NCBI GenBank assembly: GCA_003695555.1
Contig: RFIU01000342.1
Location: 1 to 5,314 of the forward strand
Origin: Alphaproteobacteria bacterium
Lineage (GTDB): Bacteria > Pseudomonadota > Alphaproteobacteria > Sphingomonadales > Rhodothalassiaceae
Reading direction: 5' to 3'
DNA length: 5,314 nt
Part shown: positions 1 through 5,314 of the stretch, in pieces
How positions within the stretch are numbered: position 1 is the stretch's first letter
Layout: every line of letters starts with the position of its first letter
Position numbers and translations under genes: made by a program
Notes under the pieces: model-generated
Databases searched by the model: none
Told to the model about the DNA's origin: nothing
Seen by the model: the letters and a program-made list of their open reading frames with translations, nothing else

Positions 1-868
1 CATCAAGATTTTCCGCCCGAACGTCCCGATAGGCGAGAAGCCGGAAATCCGGACCTGCAAGATCGAGTGCGACCTCGAAATACCGCCGGTAGCAGTGGGC
101 TAGATAGGAAACGTCATCGAGTTTCTGCGCCTGTTCGAGCGGCAGGCCGGTCAGAAAGGCTGCCTGCGGCCACTTCCTTGCGACGAGAGCTGCGGTCGTT
201 TCCTTGCGGACCGAGGCGATGACCTCGACCGGATCACGATACATGAAGATCGCCGGAACACCGGGCAGGGCGCGGCGGATCAGGTCGGCATGAAGGATGT
301 TCCAGCTGATGAACTTGACGAAGGCGGCGCGTTCGCCCGGCACGCGAGGGCGGCACATGGCCCGGATCAGGTTGGCCAGACGCCGAAGGGTCGGCGGATC
401 GGACGGGATCGGGTGCGACCACTCGTCGCTGGCGAAGGCCCAGAAGCCGCGCTGCAAGGGGGCTCCCTGCGAGATCATCAGATGTTCTTCAAGACGACCG
501 AGCGCCTTGGTCAGCAGTGTCGAGCCGCAGCGCGAGACATGGAAGATCAGGCCGCGAACCGGCACCGTATCATGAAAAAGCGCATCCTCGTCTAGGATGT
601 CGATCGGACACGAGAAGAAGTCGCGAATCCCGCCCTCCTGCGCCAGGTGGCGGATAGTGAAAACATACTGCCAGTGCCGGAAGGGATGTGCACCGATGTC
701 GATCCAGTAGATGCGACCGCCGTGGGCGGGATCGATCGCCGCCGGCACGAAGCCGGGCTGTTCCCTGATGCGTGCGCGTGCCTCGTCACGGGACAGCCAG
801 CGTTCGGCGATCCCGGGGATCAGCCGAGCGACGACTTCATGATCGGGCAGGGCGTAGAGCGCCGTCAT
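1..868 (-). CDS. Sulfotransferase family protein (partial, C-terminus outside window)
   Basis: The reading frame is open from an ATG at 868-866 down to the left edge, giving 289 residues with no stop, so the C-terminus is missing. Residues 107-123 contain IFHVSRCGSTLLTKAL, which fits the 5'-phosphosulfate-binding loop of PAPS-dependent sulfotransferases. Residues 209-220 (MYRDPVEVIASV, with R211 and S219) fit the 3'-phosphate-binding motif. The family moves a sulfonate group from PAPS to a hydroxyl or amine acceptor; the acceptor here is unknown. The first ~100 residues are a less recognisable N-terminal extension rich in acidic and aromatic residues. There is no signal peptide, so it is probably cytoplasmic. 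The start is supported by GAAAGGA 12 nt upstream and by an in-frame TAA further upstream. It is divergent from the four-gene unit on the plus strand and has its own promoter. A member with lost activity, or a P-loop kinase-like relative, cannot be excluded. Confidence 0.8.
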   Translation of the reverse strand, partial: MTALYALPDHEVVARLIPGIAERWLSRDEARARIREQPGFVPAAIDPAHGGRIYWIDIGAHPFRHWQYVFTIRHLAQEGGIRDFFSCPIDILDEDALFHDTVPVRGLIFHVSRCGSTLLTKALGRLEEHLMISQGAPLQRGFWAFASDEWSHPIPSDPPTLRRLANLIRAMCRPRVPGERAAFVKFISWNILHADLIRRALPGVPAIFMYRDPVEVIASVRKETTAALVARKWPQAAFLTGLPLEQAQKLDDVSYLAHCYRRYFEVALDLAGPDFRLLAYRDVRAENLD

Positions 869-880
869 GGATGATCGCCA

Positions 881-887
881 TCCTTTC
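881..887 (-). promoter_or_regulatory. Ribosome binding site of the sulfotransferase gene
   Basis: Read on the minus strand this is GAAAGGA, a partial match to the anti-16S sequence, lying 12 nt before the ATG at 868. The spacing is longer than the usual 5-9 nt, so initiation may be modest. An ATG within the same stretch, in another frame, runs into a stop after about a dozen codons and is not a credible alternative start. Confidence 0.45.
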
Positions 888-1116
888 TTCGTGTTCGTTC
901 GCGCCAGGGCGGCGCGCAATCGCCGTATCCGACGCTGCTCTTATCTCGGAATCAAGTGTGGCGGTAATGCGGCAGCGTGGAAAGACGGGTCTTGCAAACG
1001 GCACGGTGAAGGACCAATTTGCGGCGCGGGTAGAGGCGGTACGTCCGCTGGCATCATGGCGCATTCTTTGGCGCCCTGCCGCTCGTCCTGTCACTCCCTC
1101 GTCATTGCGATCGCAC

Positions 1117-1120
1117 GGAG
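1117..1120 (+). promoter_or_regulatory. Ribosome binding site of the MmgE/PrpD gene
   Basis: GGAG lies 12 nt before the ATG at 1133. It is the only purine-rich match near that start, and the spacing is rather long. It supports 1133 over later internal ATG or GTG codons, but only moderately. Confidence 0.45.
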
Positions 1121-1132
1121 AATCCTTCCATC

Positions 1133-2593
1133 ATGGCCGACATCGACACATCCGTTTCCGCATCCGCCGGTCCTTGTGACGACAAGGGCGGTGATGCCCG
1201 CAATCCGCTTGAGGCCTTTGCCGCCTGGATCACCGGAACGCGGACCGATTGGCCGGCGCAGGCCCTGCATTCCGCCCACCGGGAATTCATCGACTTCATC
1301 GCCGTGATGATTGCCGGGCTCGCCGAACCGGCGACCGCGAAAGTGCGACAGGTGGCGCGTGGCTGGGGACTGGGTCCGGCGAGCGCGGTCGGCTGCTCGA
1401 CCCGGCTGGCCGCTCCCTGGGCGGCGCTGGTCAACGGCACGGCCGGCCACGTGCTTGATTTCGATGACAATTTCGACCCGCCCAAGGCGCATGCGACGAC
1501 CGTGCTGGCGCCGGCGATTCTGGCGCTCGGCGAAGAGGTTGCGGCCGACGGGGCGCGCGTGCTCGATGCCTATATTGTCGGGCTGCAGATTCAGGGACGT
1601 CTGGGGCAGGCGCTCAATCCCTATCACCGTGACCGCGGCTGGCATGCGACGGCGACGACGGGCGCCTTCGGGGCGGCGGCCGCATGTGCGCGACTGCTCG
1701 GGCTCGATGCCGAGGCCACCGCCAACGCCCTTTCGATCTCGGTGTCGATGGCCTCCGGCTTCATGTCGCAGTTCGGTACCATGACCAAGCCGCTGCATGC
1801 CGGACTCGCCGCCAAGGCCGGCATCATGGCGGCGCGGCTGGCAGAGGCGGGAATGACGGCAGGGCGCGCCACGCTCGATGGTCCTCATGGCATGCAGCGC
1901 CTTATGGTCGGTCCCGATTTCGTAGAATTGCGCGAAGGGCACACCCATGTCGATCATGGGCAGACCATGCGTTTCGAGACGGCGAATGTCGGCGAGCCGC
2001 TGCTGATCACCGAACACGGCTATCGGGTCAAGCGATTCCCCAATTGCGGAAGCGCTCACCGGGCAATGGACGCGCTGCTGTTTCTGATGGCCGAGCACGA
2101 CTTCACGCCGGCGGACATCGAGAAGATCGAGGTCCATGCCCCGGCCGTTCATCTCAACAATCTGATGTATCGCAATCCGAAGACCGGGCTGGAAGCGAAG
2201 TTTTCAATGGAATATGCGCTCGCCAGCCTGCTGATCCGTGGCCGGGCCGGAATTGCCGAATTCACCGACGAAGCAGTCGCCGATGAAATGGTGCGTGCGG
2301 CAATGAAACTCGTCGAGCGGCACCCGGTGCCGGGTCTCGAAGGAGAGATCGTCACCCGGGTCATCGTCCGGCTGAAGGATGGCCGGACTCTGGAAGAGGC
2401 CCGCGAATGGCCTGAGGGGTCAAAGTGGAAGCCTTTCCCGGATGATCTCTATTGGAAGAAGTTCGACGAGTGCACGCAAACCCTCCTGCCCGGGGAGATT
2501 CGCAGGCTGGTGCGCGAGGCGCTCGCCGGCCTGCCTGAACTGGCCCATATCGGGACCCTGATGAGCCCGCTCGCCCGCGAGTTTGGAGGATGA
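1133..2593 (+). CDS. MmgE/PrpD family protein (2-methylcitrate dehydratase / cis-aconitate decarboxylase superfamily)
   Basis: The 486-residue product has the full length of the MmgE/PrpD family (usually about 440-490). Family motifs appear in order: NGTAGHVLDFDD (101-112), H120 in KAHATTVLAPA, WHATATTGAFGAAAA (170-184), TKPLHAGLAAKAG (218-230), K300 and H309 in VKRFPNCGSAHRAMDA, and AKFSMEYALA (355-364). By comparison with the cis-aconitate decarboxylase Irg1/ACOD1, D112, H120, H171, K219 and K300 are the likely active-site equivalents, an inferred alignment. Family members dehydrate 2-methylcitrate (PrpD), decarboxylate cis-aconitate, or act on other small carboxylates; most bacterial paralogues have unknown substrates. 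No prpB, prpC or acnD lies nearby, so a methylcitrate-cycle role is not supported by context. It is probably cytoplasmic. It is the first gene of a tight four-gene unit, with only 4 bp to the next start. The first ~25 residues are not conserved-looking, so the exact start is somewhat uncertain. Confidence 0.9.
   Translation: MADIDTSVSASAGPCDDKGGDARNPLEAFAAWITGTRTDWPAQALHSAHREFIDFIAVMIAGLAEPATAKVRQVARGWGLGPASAVGCSTRLAAPWAALVNGTAGHVLDFDDNFDPPKAHATTVLAPAILALGEEVAADGARVLDAYIVGLQIQGRLGQALNPYHRDRGWHATATTGAFGAAAACARLLGLDAEATANALSISVSMASGFMSQFGTMTKPLHAGLAAKAGIMAARLAEAGMTAGRATLDGPHGMQRLMVGPDFVELREGHTHVDHGQTMRFETANVGEPLLITEHGYRVKRFPNCGSAHRAMDALLFLMAEHDFTPADIEKIEVHAPAVHLNNLMYRNPKTGLEAKFSMEYALASLLIRGRAGIAEFTDEAVADEMVRAAMKLVERHPVPGLEGEIVTRVIVRLKDGRTLEEAREWPEGSKWKPFPDDLYWKKFDECTQTLLPGEIRRLVREALAGLPELAHIGTLMSPLAREFGG
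2585..2589 (+). promoter_or_regulatory. Strong ribosome binding site that sets the nucleotidyltransferase start
   Basis: GGAGG lies inside the last codons of the MmgE/PrpD gene, 8 nt before the ATG at 2598. The ideal spacing favours 2598 over an in-frame TTG at 2583, which overlaps this very motif. The arrangement suggests translational coupling with the gene before it. Confidence 0.75.
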
Positions 2594-2597
2594 GGCG

Positions 2598-3425
2598 ATG
2601 ACCGGTTCGCAGGAAAGCCGCAGGGTGCGCTGTCTGATCCTTGCCGCAAGCCGGCAGGGCGCGGAGGATTCGGTGGCGAAAATGAAGGGGGTGAGCCACA
2701 AGTGCCTCGCCCCGATCGACGGCATGGTGATGCTCGAGCGGGTGGTGCGCTCGCTTGAGGACAGCGGCGTCATCGGCGACATCCATGTCTCGATCGAGAG
2801 CGCGGATCTTCTCCGCTCGGTACCTTATCTCGCCCGCCGCATGGACGAGGGCCGGCTGCACCGGGTCGCTCCGCGCGGCAATCTCGCCGACAGCGTGCTG
2901 GCGGCGGCCGAGGCGATCGACAACCCCTTTCCGCTCGTCGTGTGCACCGGTGACAATGCCCTGCAGACACCAGAGATCGTGCGCGATTTCGTCGATGCCT
3001 TTCTTGCCGGTTCCGGCGATGTCGCGGTCGGCTTCACGCGCGAGGAAGTGGTGAAGTCCGAATTTCCCGAGATCGGTCTGGCCTGGCACGAGCTGAAGGA
3101 TGGCGGCTGGTCGGCCTGCAATCTCTATGGCCTGCGCAACCGCAACGCCCTGAAGGCGGTCGAGGTCTTCCGCTCCGGCGGGCAGTTCGGCAAGCGTCAG
3201 TGGCGGATCCTGAAAAGCTGCGGGGTGGTGCCCTTCCTGCTTTACAAGCTGAAGGCGACGACACTCGAAGGGCTGATGAACCGGATCGCGCGCAATCTTG
3301 GCGTCACCTGCGATTCGATCGTGCTGGACTATCCCTACGGGCCGATCGATGTGGACAATCCGCGCTTTTTCGAGATTTCGGAAGCCGCTTTAGCCCGTCG
3401 GAGGACTGGCGCTGTAGATGGCTGA
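2598..3425 (+). CDS. MobA-like nucleotidyltransferase family protein (NTP_transf_3 type)
   Basis: The 275-residue product shows a nucleotidyltransferase A fold pattern. It begins with RCLILAASRQG (11-21), then KGVSHKCLAPIDGMVMLERVV (30-50), where K35 matches the conserved lysine of the P-K-x-L motif. NLADSVLAAAEA (95-106) follows, then VVCTGDNAL (114-122) with the metal-binding candidate D119, and IDVDNPRFF (250-258) with D251 or D253 as the second metal-site candidate. Enzymes of this type transfer NMP from an NTP to an acceptor such as molybdopterin, cobinamide phosphate or a sugar phosphate; the acceptor here is unknown. The usual G-x-G-T/S-R-M nucleotide loop is altered to LAASRQGAEDSVAKM, as in an 'SHK' subgroup I recall from Alphaproteobacteria. 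There is no signal peptide or membrane segment, so it is cytoplasmic. ATG 2598 is chosen for its strong GGAGG at 8 nt; TTG at 2583 would add five residues. Its end overlaps the next gene by 8 bp. The family call is firm, the function is not. Confidence 0.82.
   Translation: MTGSQESRRVRCLILAASRQGAEDSVAKMKGVSHKCLAPIDGMVMLERVVRSLEDSGVIGDIHVSIESADLLRSVPYLARRMDEGRLHRVAPRGNLADSVLAAAEAIDNPFPLVVCTGDNALQTPEIVRDFVDAFLAGSGDVAVGFTREEVVKSEFPEIGLAWHELKDGGWSACNLYGLRNRNALKAVEVFRSGGQFGKRQWRILKSCGVVPFLLYKLKATTLEGLMNRIARNLGVTCDSIVLDYPYGPIDVDNPRFFEISEAALARRRTGAVDG
3400..3404 (+). promoter_or_regulatory. Ribosome binding site of the small membrane protein gene
   Basis: GGAGG lies 13 nt before the ATG at 3418, inside the end of the nucleotidyltransferase gene. 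The sequence is a strong match but the spacing is long. Because a TAG in the same frame directly precedes the ATG (3415-3417), no further upstream start is possible. Confidence 0.5.
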
Positions 3426-3807
3426 CAATAAGGCGGATCGCGAACGGCCGATGACACGATCGCCTGAGCCTGAAGATCCTACGGGTCTGGTGAACCGCCA
3501 TCCGTTGATGCGGCGCCTGCCGCGCTCGCGATGGATACGGCTGGTGCTGGGAGTTTTGTTTCTGATCGGCGGACTGCTCGGCTTTCTGCCGATCGTCGGG
3601 TTCTGGATGATACCGATCGGACTGGCGCTTCTCGGGTCGGATCTGCCGGCGGTGCGCCGCTTCAACCGTCGCTTGATGGTGCGCTGGGGGCGCTGGCGTG
3701 CGCGCCACAGCGGCAAGGGCTTGTCAGCAGAGGAGGGCGGGACTAGGAAGAGCGCGCGTGTCGGGTTGAACGGAGCCGGCAAGAGTTGCGGCGAAGATCA
3801 GGGGTAG
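3418..3807 (+). CDS. Small membrane protein, two short hydrophobic segments, PGPGW-like
   Basis: The 129-residue product has a charged N-terminus (1-39), a hydrophobic stretch from about 40 to 74 and a basic, then glycine/serine-rich, tail. The stretch reads as two short helices, about 41-58 and 60-74, joined at FLPIVGFWMIP, so a hairpin in the inner membrane is likely. Arginines flank both sides (RRLPRSRWIR before, RRFNRR and RWGRWRAR after), which by the positive-inside rule would put both ends in the cytoplasm. The proline/glycine/tryptophan pattern resembles the 'putative transmembrane protein (PGPGW)' family, but I only recognise the general style. The function is unknown. It overlaps the previous gene by 8 bp and ends 6 bp before the chosen eno start, so it is very probably co-expressed. 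A later ATG at 3451 is possible but has no ribosome binding site. Confidence 0.72.
   Translation: MADNKADRERPMTRSPEPEDPTGLVNRHPLMRRLPRSRWIRLVLGVLFLIGGLLGFLPIVGFWMIPIGLALLGSDLPAVRRFNRRLMVRWGRWRARHSGKGLSAEEGGTRKSARVGLNGAGKSCGEDQG
3800..3804 (+). promoter_or_regulatory. Ribosome binding site that decides the eno start
   Basis: AGGGG sits at the end of the membrane protein gene. It is 9 nt from the ATG at 3814 but only 3 nt from the ATG at 3808, so the second ATG is the better initiator. The stop codon TAG (3805-3807) directly abuts the first ATG, a layout typical of coupled translation. Confidence 0.6.
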
Positions 3808-3813
3808 ATGACG

Positions 3814-5085
3814 ATGAGCGCGATCCACGACATCACGGCACGGGAAATTCTCGACAGCCGCGGCAATCCGACGGTCGAGGTCGATGTTCTGCTTGACGAC
3901 GGCGCCTTCGGTCGCGCGGCGGTGCCTTCGGGGGCCTCCACCGGCGCGCATGAGGCGGTCGAGAAGCGCGATGGCGGTGCCCGCTATGGCGGAAAGGGCG
4001 TTCAGCAGGCGGTCGAGGCGGTCAATGGCGAGATCTTCGACGCGCTTTCCGGTCTTGATGCGACCGATCAGCGAGAGATCGACGAGGTGATGATCGATCT
4101 TGACGGTACGCCCAACAAGTCGCGGCTCGGCGCCAATGCGATCCTCGGCGTCTCGCTGGCGGTGGCGAAGGCGGCCGCCGAGAGTGTCGGTCTGCCGCTT
4201 TACCGCTATCTCGGCGGGCCGATGGCGCGCCTGCTTCCCACCCCGATGATGAACGTGCTGAACGGCGGTGCCCATGCCGACAATCCGATCGACATCCAGG
4301 AATTCATGATCATGCCGGTTTCGGCGACCAGCGTCGCCGATGCCATCCGCATGGGGGCTGAAACCTTTCATGCCCTGAAGGCGCTGCTGGCTGCTGATGG
4401 TCTGTCCACCGCCGTCGGTGACGAAGGCGGTTTCGCGCCGGCACTGGCCGATAGCCGCGCGGCCCTCGATCTGCTCATGAAAGCGATCGAGAAGGCGGGC
4501 TATCGACCTGCTGACGATATTCTGATCACGCTCGACCCCGCGGCCAGCGAGTTCTTCAAGGACGGCAAATATGTCCTTGAGGGAGAAGGGAAGACTCTGG
4601 ATGCCGAAGGGATGGTCCGTTATTATGAAGAGCTGGTCGGCGCCTATCCGATCGCTTCCATCGAAGACGGCATGGCCGAAGACGACTGGGCCGGCTGGAA
4701 GATGCTCAGCGAAGCGCTCGGTGACGAAATCCAGCTGGTCGGCGATGATCTCTTCGTCACCAATCCAGCACGTCTTGCCCGCGGCATCGAGGAAGGCATC
4801 GCCAACGCGATCCTGATCAAGCCCAATCAGATCGGCAGCTTGAGCGAAACCCTCGAGACGATCGAGCTGGCGCACCGTTCGGGCTATGCGACGGTGATCT
4901 CGCATCGCTCGGGCGAAACCGAGGATGCCACCATCGCCGATCTGGCCGTGGCGACAAATGCTGGGCAGATCAAGACCGGTTCGCTTTCCCGTTCGGAGCG
5001 GCTCGCGAAATACAATCAGCTTATCCGCATCGAGGAAGAGCTCGATGCCGCAGCCGAGTTCGTCGGACGGGCGGCGCTCGCCTGA
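3814..5085 (+). CDS. eno: Enolase (phosphopyruvate hydratase)
   Basis: Enolase converts 2-phosphoglycerate to phosphoenolpyruvate and water in glycolysis and runs the reverse in gluconeogenesis; in bacteria it is cytoplasmic and may join the RNA degradosome. The 423-residue product is full length. It opens with MSAIHDITAREILDSRGNP, has the SGASTGAHEA substrate loop (39-48), NGGAHADNPIDIQEFMIMP (150-168), the catalytic acid/base glutamate in VGDEGGFAP (E204), the magnesium ligands D241 (LDPA), E284 (SIEDGM) and one aspartate of GDDLFVTN (311-312), the catalytic lysine in ILIKPNQIGSLSET (K336) and SHRSGETED (363-371). No key residue is missing. ATG 3814 is preferred over ATG 3808 (425 residues) because AGGGG is correctly spaced only for 3814 and the resulting N-terminus matches alphaproteobacterial enolases. 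It is the last gene of the unit and ends in a hairpin that includes its stop codon. The common rhizobial neighbours kdsA, pyrG, ftsB and pdhA are not seen here. Confidence 0.97.
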   Translation: MSAIHDITAREILDSRGNPTVEVDVLLDDGAFGRAAVPSGASTGAHEAVEKRDGGARYGGKGVQQAVEAVNGEIFDALSGLDATDQREIDEVMIDLDGTPNKSRLGANAILGVSLAVAKAAAESVGLPLYRYLGGPMARLLPTPMMNVLNGGAHADNPIDIQEFMIMPVSATSVADAIRMGAETFHALKALLAADGLSTAVGDEGGFAPALADSRAALDLLMKAIEKAGYRPADDILITLDPAASEFFKDGKYVLEGEGKTLDAEGMVRYYEELVGAYPIASIEDGMAEDDWAGWKMLSEALGDEIQLVGDDLFVTNPARLARGIEEGIANAILIKPNQIGSLSETLETIELAHRSGYATVISHRSGETEDATIADLAVATNAGQIKTGSLSRSERLAKYNQLIRIEEELDAAAEFVGRAALA

Positions 5086-5094
5086 AGGCGAGCG
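5075..5094 (+). terminator. Hairpin at the end of eno, stop codon in the loop
   Basis: CGCTCGCC (5075-5082) pairs perfectly with GGCGAGCG (5087-5094), an 8-bp GC-rich stem closed by the tetraloop TGAA. The loop contains the eno stop TGA (5083-5085). No T-tract follows, so it is not a canonical intrinsic terminator. It may mark a weak terminator, protect the 3' end of the mRNA or work together with Rho. Confidence 0.5.
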
Positions 5095-5144
5095 GGCCTC
5101 GCGCGGCGAACACCCGCTTCAGCTTGCCTGACCGTTGTGGCGGA
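5086..5144. other. Convergent intergenic spacer between eno and the holin-like gene
   Basis: This 59-bp spacer lies between two genes that converge. It holds the right arm of the eno hairpin and the left arm of a second inverted repeat around the stop of the minus-strand gene. No T-tract, promoter or small gene is visible. Confidence 0.6.
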
Positions 5145-5156
5145 TCACTTTCCGCC
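5139..5156 (-). terminator. Possible hairpin around the stop codon of the holin-like gene
   Basis: GGCGGA (5139-5144) pairs with TCCGCC (5151-5156), a 6-bp stem with a 6-nt loop. The loop carries the stop codon of the minus-strand gene (5147-5145). There is no T-tract on the minus strand, so termination is uncertain; a stem this short could also arise by chance in GC-rich DNA. Confidence 0.3.
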
Positions 5157-5314
5157 GAGCCGAGTACGGGCCACCCCCATCCGCTTTTCCAGGCTGCGCA
5201 GCCCGGCCATGCCGAGCATCGCGGTGACGAGCTCGAAGAGATCATCGCCGGGCACGCTTGGCAGCTCTGCGTTCATGCCGGCCAGCGTCATCATCCATTC
5301 GCCGATCGGAACCC
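5145..5314 (-). CDS. 3TM-type holin-like protein (partial, C-terminal 55 residues)
   Basis: On the minus strand an open frame enters at the right edge and ends at TGA 5147-5145, giving 55 residues and a stop. It begins VPIGEWMMTLAGMN, which looks like the end of a membrane helix, continues with a short proline-containing link (ELPSVPGDD) and a helix DLFELVTAMLGMAGLRSLEK, and closes with KRMGVARTRLGGK. This pattern, a hydrophobic LxxLxLGMxGLR(S/T)xEKxxGVAR ending after a PxLP-type linker, closely resembles the C-terminus of the three-helix holins of gene transfer agents and phages (Pfam GTA_holin_3TM as I recall it). Holins of this kind make inner-membrane lesions that release the endolysin. 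In many Alphaproteobacteria such genes stand alone outside prophages. It converges on eno. With only the C-terminus visible the family call rests on the last ~35 residues. Confidence 0.6.
   Translation of the reverse strand, partial: VPIGEWMMTLAGMNAELPSVPGDDLFELVTAMLGMAGLRSLEKRMGVARTRLGGK

Larger units (their letters stand above)
869..1132. other. Divergent intergenic region with two presumed promoters
   Basis: These 264 bp separate the minus-strand sulfotransferase from the plus-strand operon, so promoters for both must lie here unless transcription enters from elsewhere. No strong sigma-70 consensus is visible. On the plus strand TTGCAA (992-997) is followed after 17 nt by CAATTT (1015-1020), a weak -35/-10 pair. 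On the minus strand TTGATT (955-950) is a possible -35 with no convincing -10. A perfect 10-bp palindrome TGCGATCGCA lies at 1106-1115, just before the ribosome binding site of the next gene. A 5-bp inverted repeat (1058-1062 with 1071-1075) encloses an 8-nt loop. Short open frames here are not supported by a ribosome binding site or a recognisable product. Confidence 0.6.

Noticed and set aside
290..595. Plus-strand open frames of 101 and 92 codons within the first 600 bases
   Set aside because: They are antisense to the sulfotransferase, whose P-loop and 3'-phosphate motifs establish the minus strand as coding.
992..1020. Possible sigma-70 promoter TTGCAA - 17 nt - CAATTT
   Set aside because: The -10 element matches the consensus at only two positions, too weak to list as a promoter; it is only mentioned in the intergenic entry.
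772..1307. Overlapping plus-strand open frames of 135 and 146 codons crossing the divergent intergenic region
   Set aside because: They start inside the sulfotransferase gene or in the spacer and run into the MmgE/PrpD gene in the wrong frame; no family resemblance is seen.
1091..2152. Open frame of 353 codons on the minus strand, antisense to the MmgE/PrpD gene
   Set aside because: It mirrors a gene with clear family motifs, and its product is arginine/glycine-rich and low in complexity with no recognisable domain.
2583..2597. Alternative TTG start for the nucleotidyltransferase
   Set aside because: It overlaps the strong GGAGG motif that is correctly spaced for the ATG at 2598, and it has no ribosome binding site of its own.
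2361..3089. Open frame of 242 codons on the minus strand, antisense to the nucleotidyltransferase
   Set aside because: It spans the junction of two well-supported plus-strand genes and shows no motif or ribosome binding site.
3724..4905. Long open frame of 393 codons on the minus strand, antisense to eno
   Set aside because: It lies entirely opposite a well-supported enolase and the end of the membrane protein gene, its translation is rich in R, G, D and H with no family motif, and long antisense frames are expected in GC-rich coding DNA.

Overview
The window is GC-rich chromosomal DNA in which every position fits ordinary protein-coding or short intergenic sequence. The protein families point to an alphaproteobacterium, and a rhizobial-type (Hyphomicrobiales) or related lineage is the best guess. 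The reasons are the enolase N-terminus of the M(S/T)AI-x-DI-x-(A/G)REILDSRGNP type, an 'SHK'-type MobA-like nucleotidyltransferase, a small two-helix membrane protein, and a C-terminus resembling the three-helix GTA/phage holins common in that class. No genus can be named from the sequence.

Layout: (1) 1-868, minus strand, is the N-terminal 289 residues of a sulfotransferase-family protein that runs off the left edge. (2) 869-1132 is a 264-bp divergent intergenic region that should hold both promoters. (3) 1133-5085, plus strand, is a tightly packed four-gene unit: an MmgE/PrpD-family protein, a MobA-like nucleotidyltransferase, a small membrane protein and enolase (eno). The junctions are a 4-bp gap, an 8-bp overlap and a 6-bp gap, so co-transcription is very likely. 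(4) 5086-5144 is a short convergent intergenic spacer with two hairpins, each carrying the stop codon of the flanking gene in its loop. (5) 5145-5314, minus strand, is the C-terminal 55 residues plus stop of a protein resembling 3TM-type holins, running off the right edge.

How the genes may work together: only enolase has a firmly known reaction, the glycolytic interconversion of 2-phosphoglycerate and phosphoenolpyruvate. The MmgE/PrpD protein probably acts on a small carboxylic acid, the nucleotidyltransferase probably transfers an NMP group to an unknown acceptor, and the membrane protein has no known role. Nothing in the window ties the three to one pathway, and the arrangement may simply reflect a shared promoter with a housekeeping gene. 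I see no tRNA, rRNA, CRISPR array, insertion sequence or repeat family, and no clear sign of an undescribed system. The points most worth a second look are the operon composition, the altered nucleotide-binding loop of the nucleotidyltransferase, the holin-like gene next to eno, and the stop-codon hairpins.
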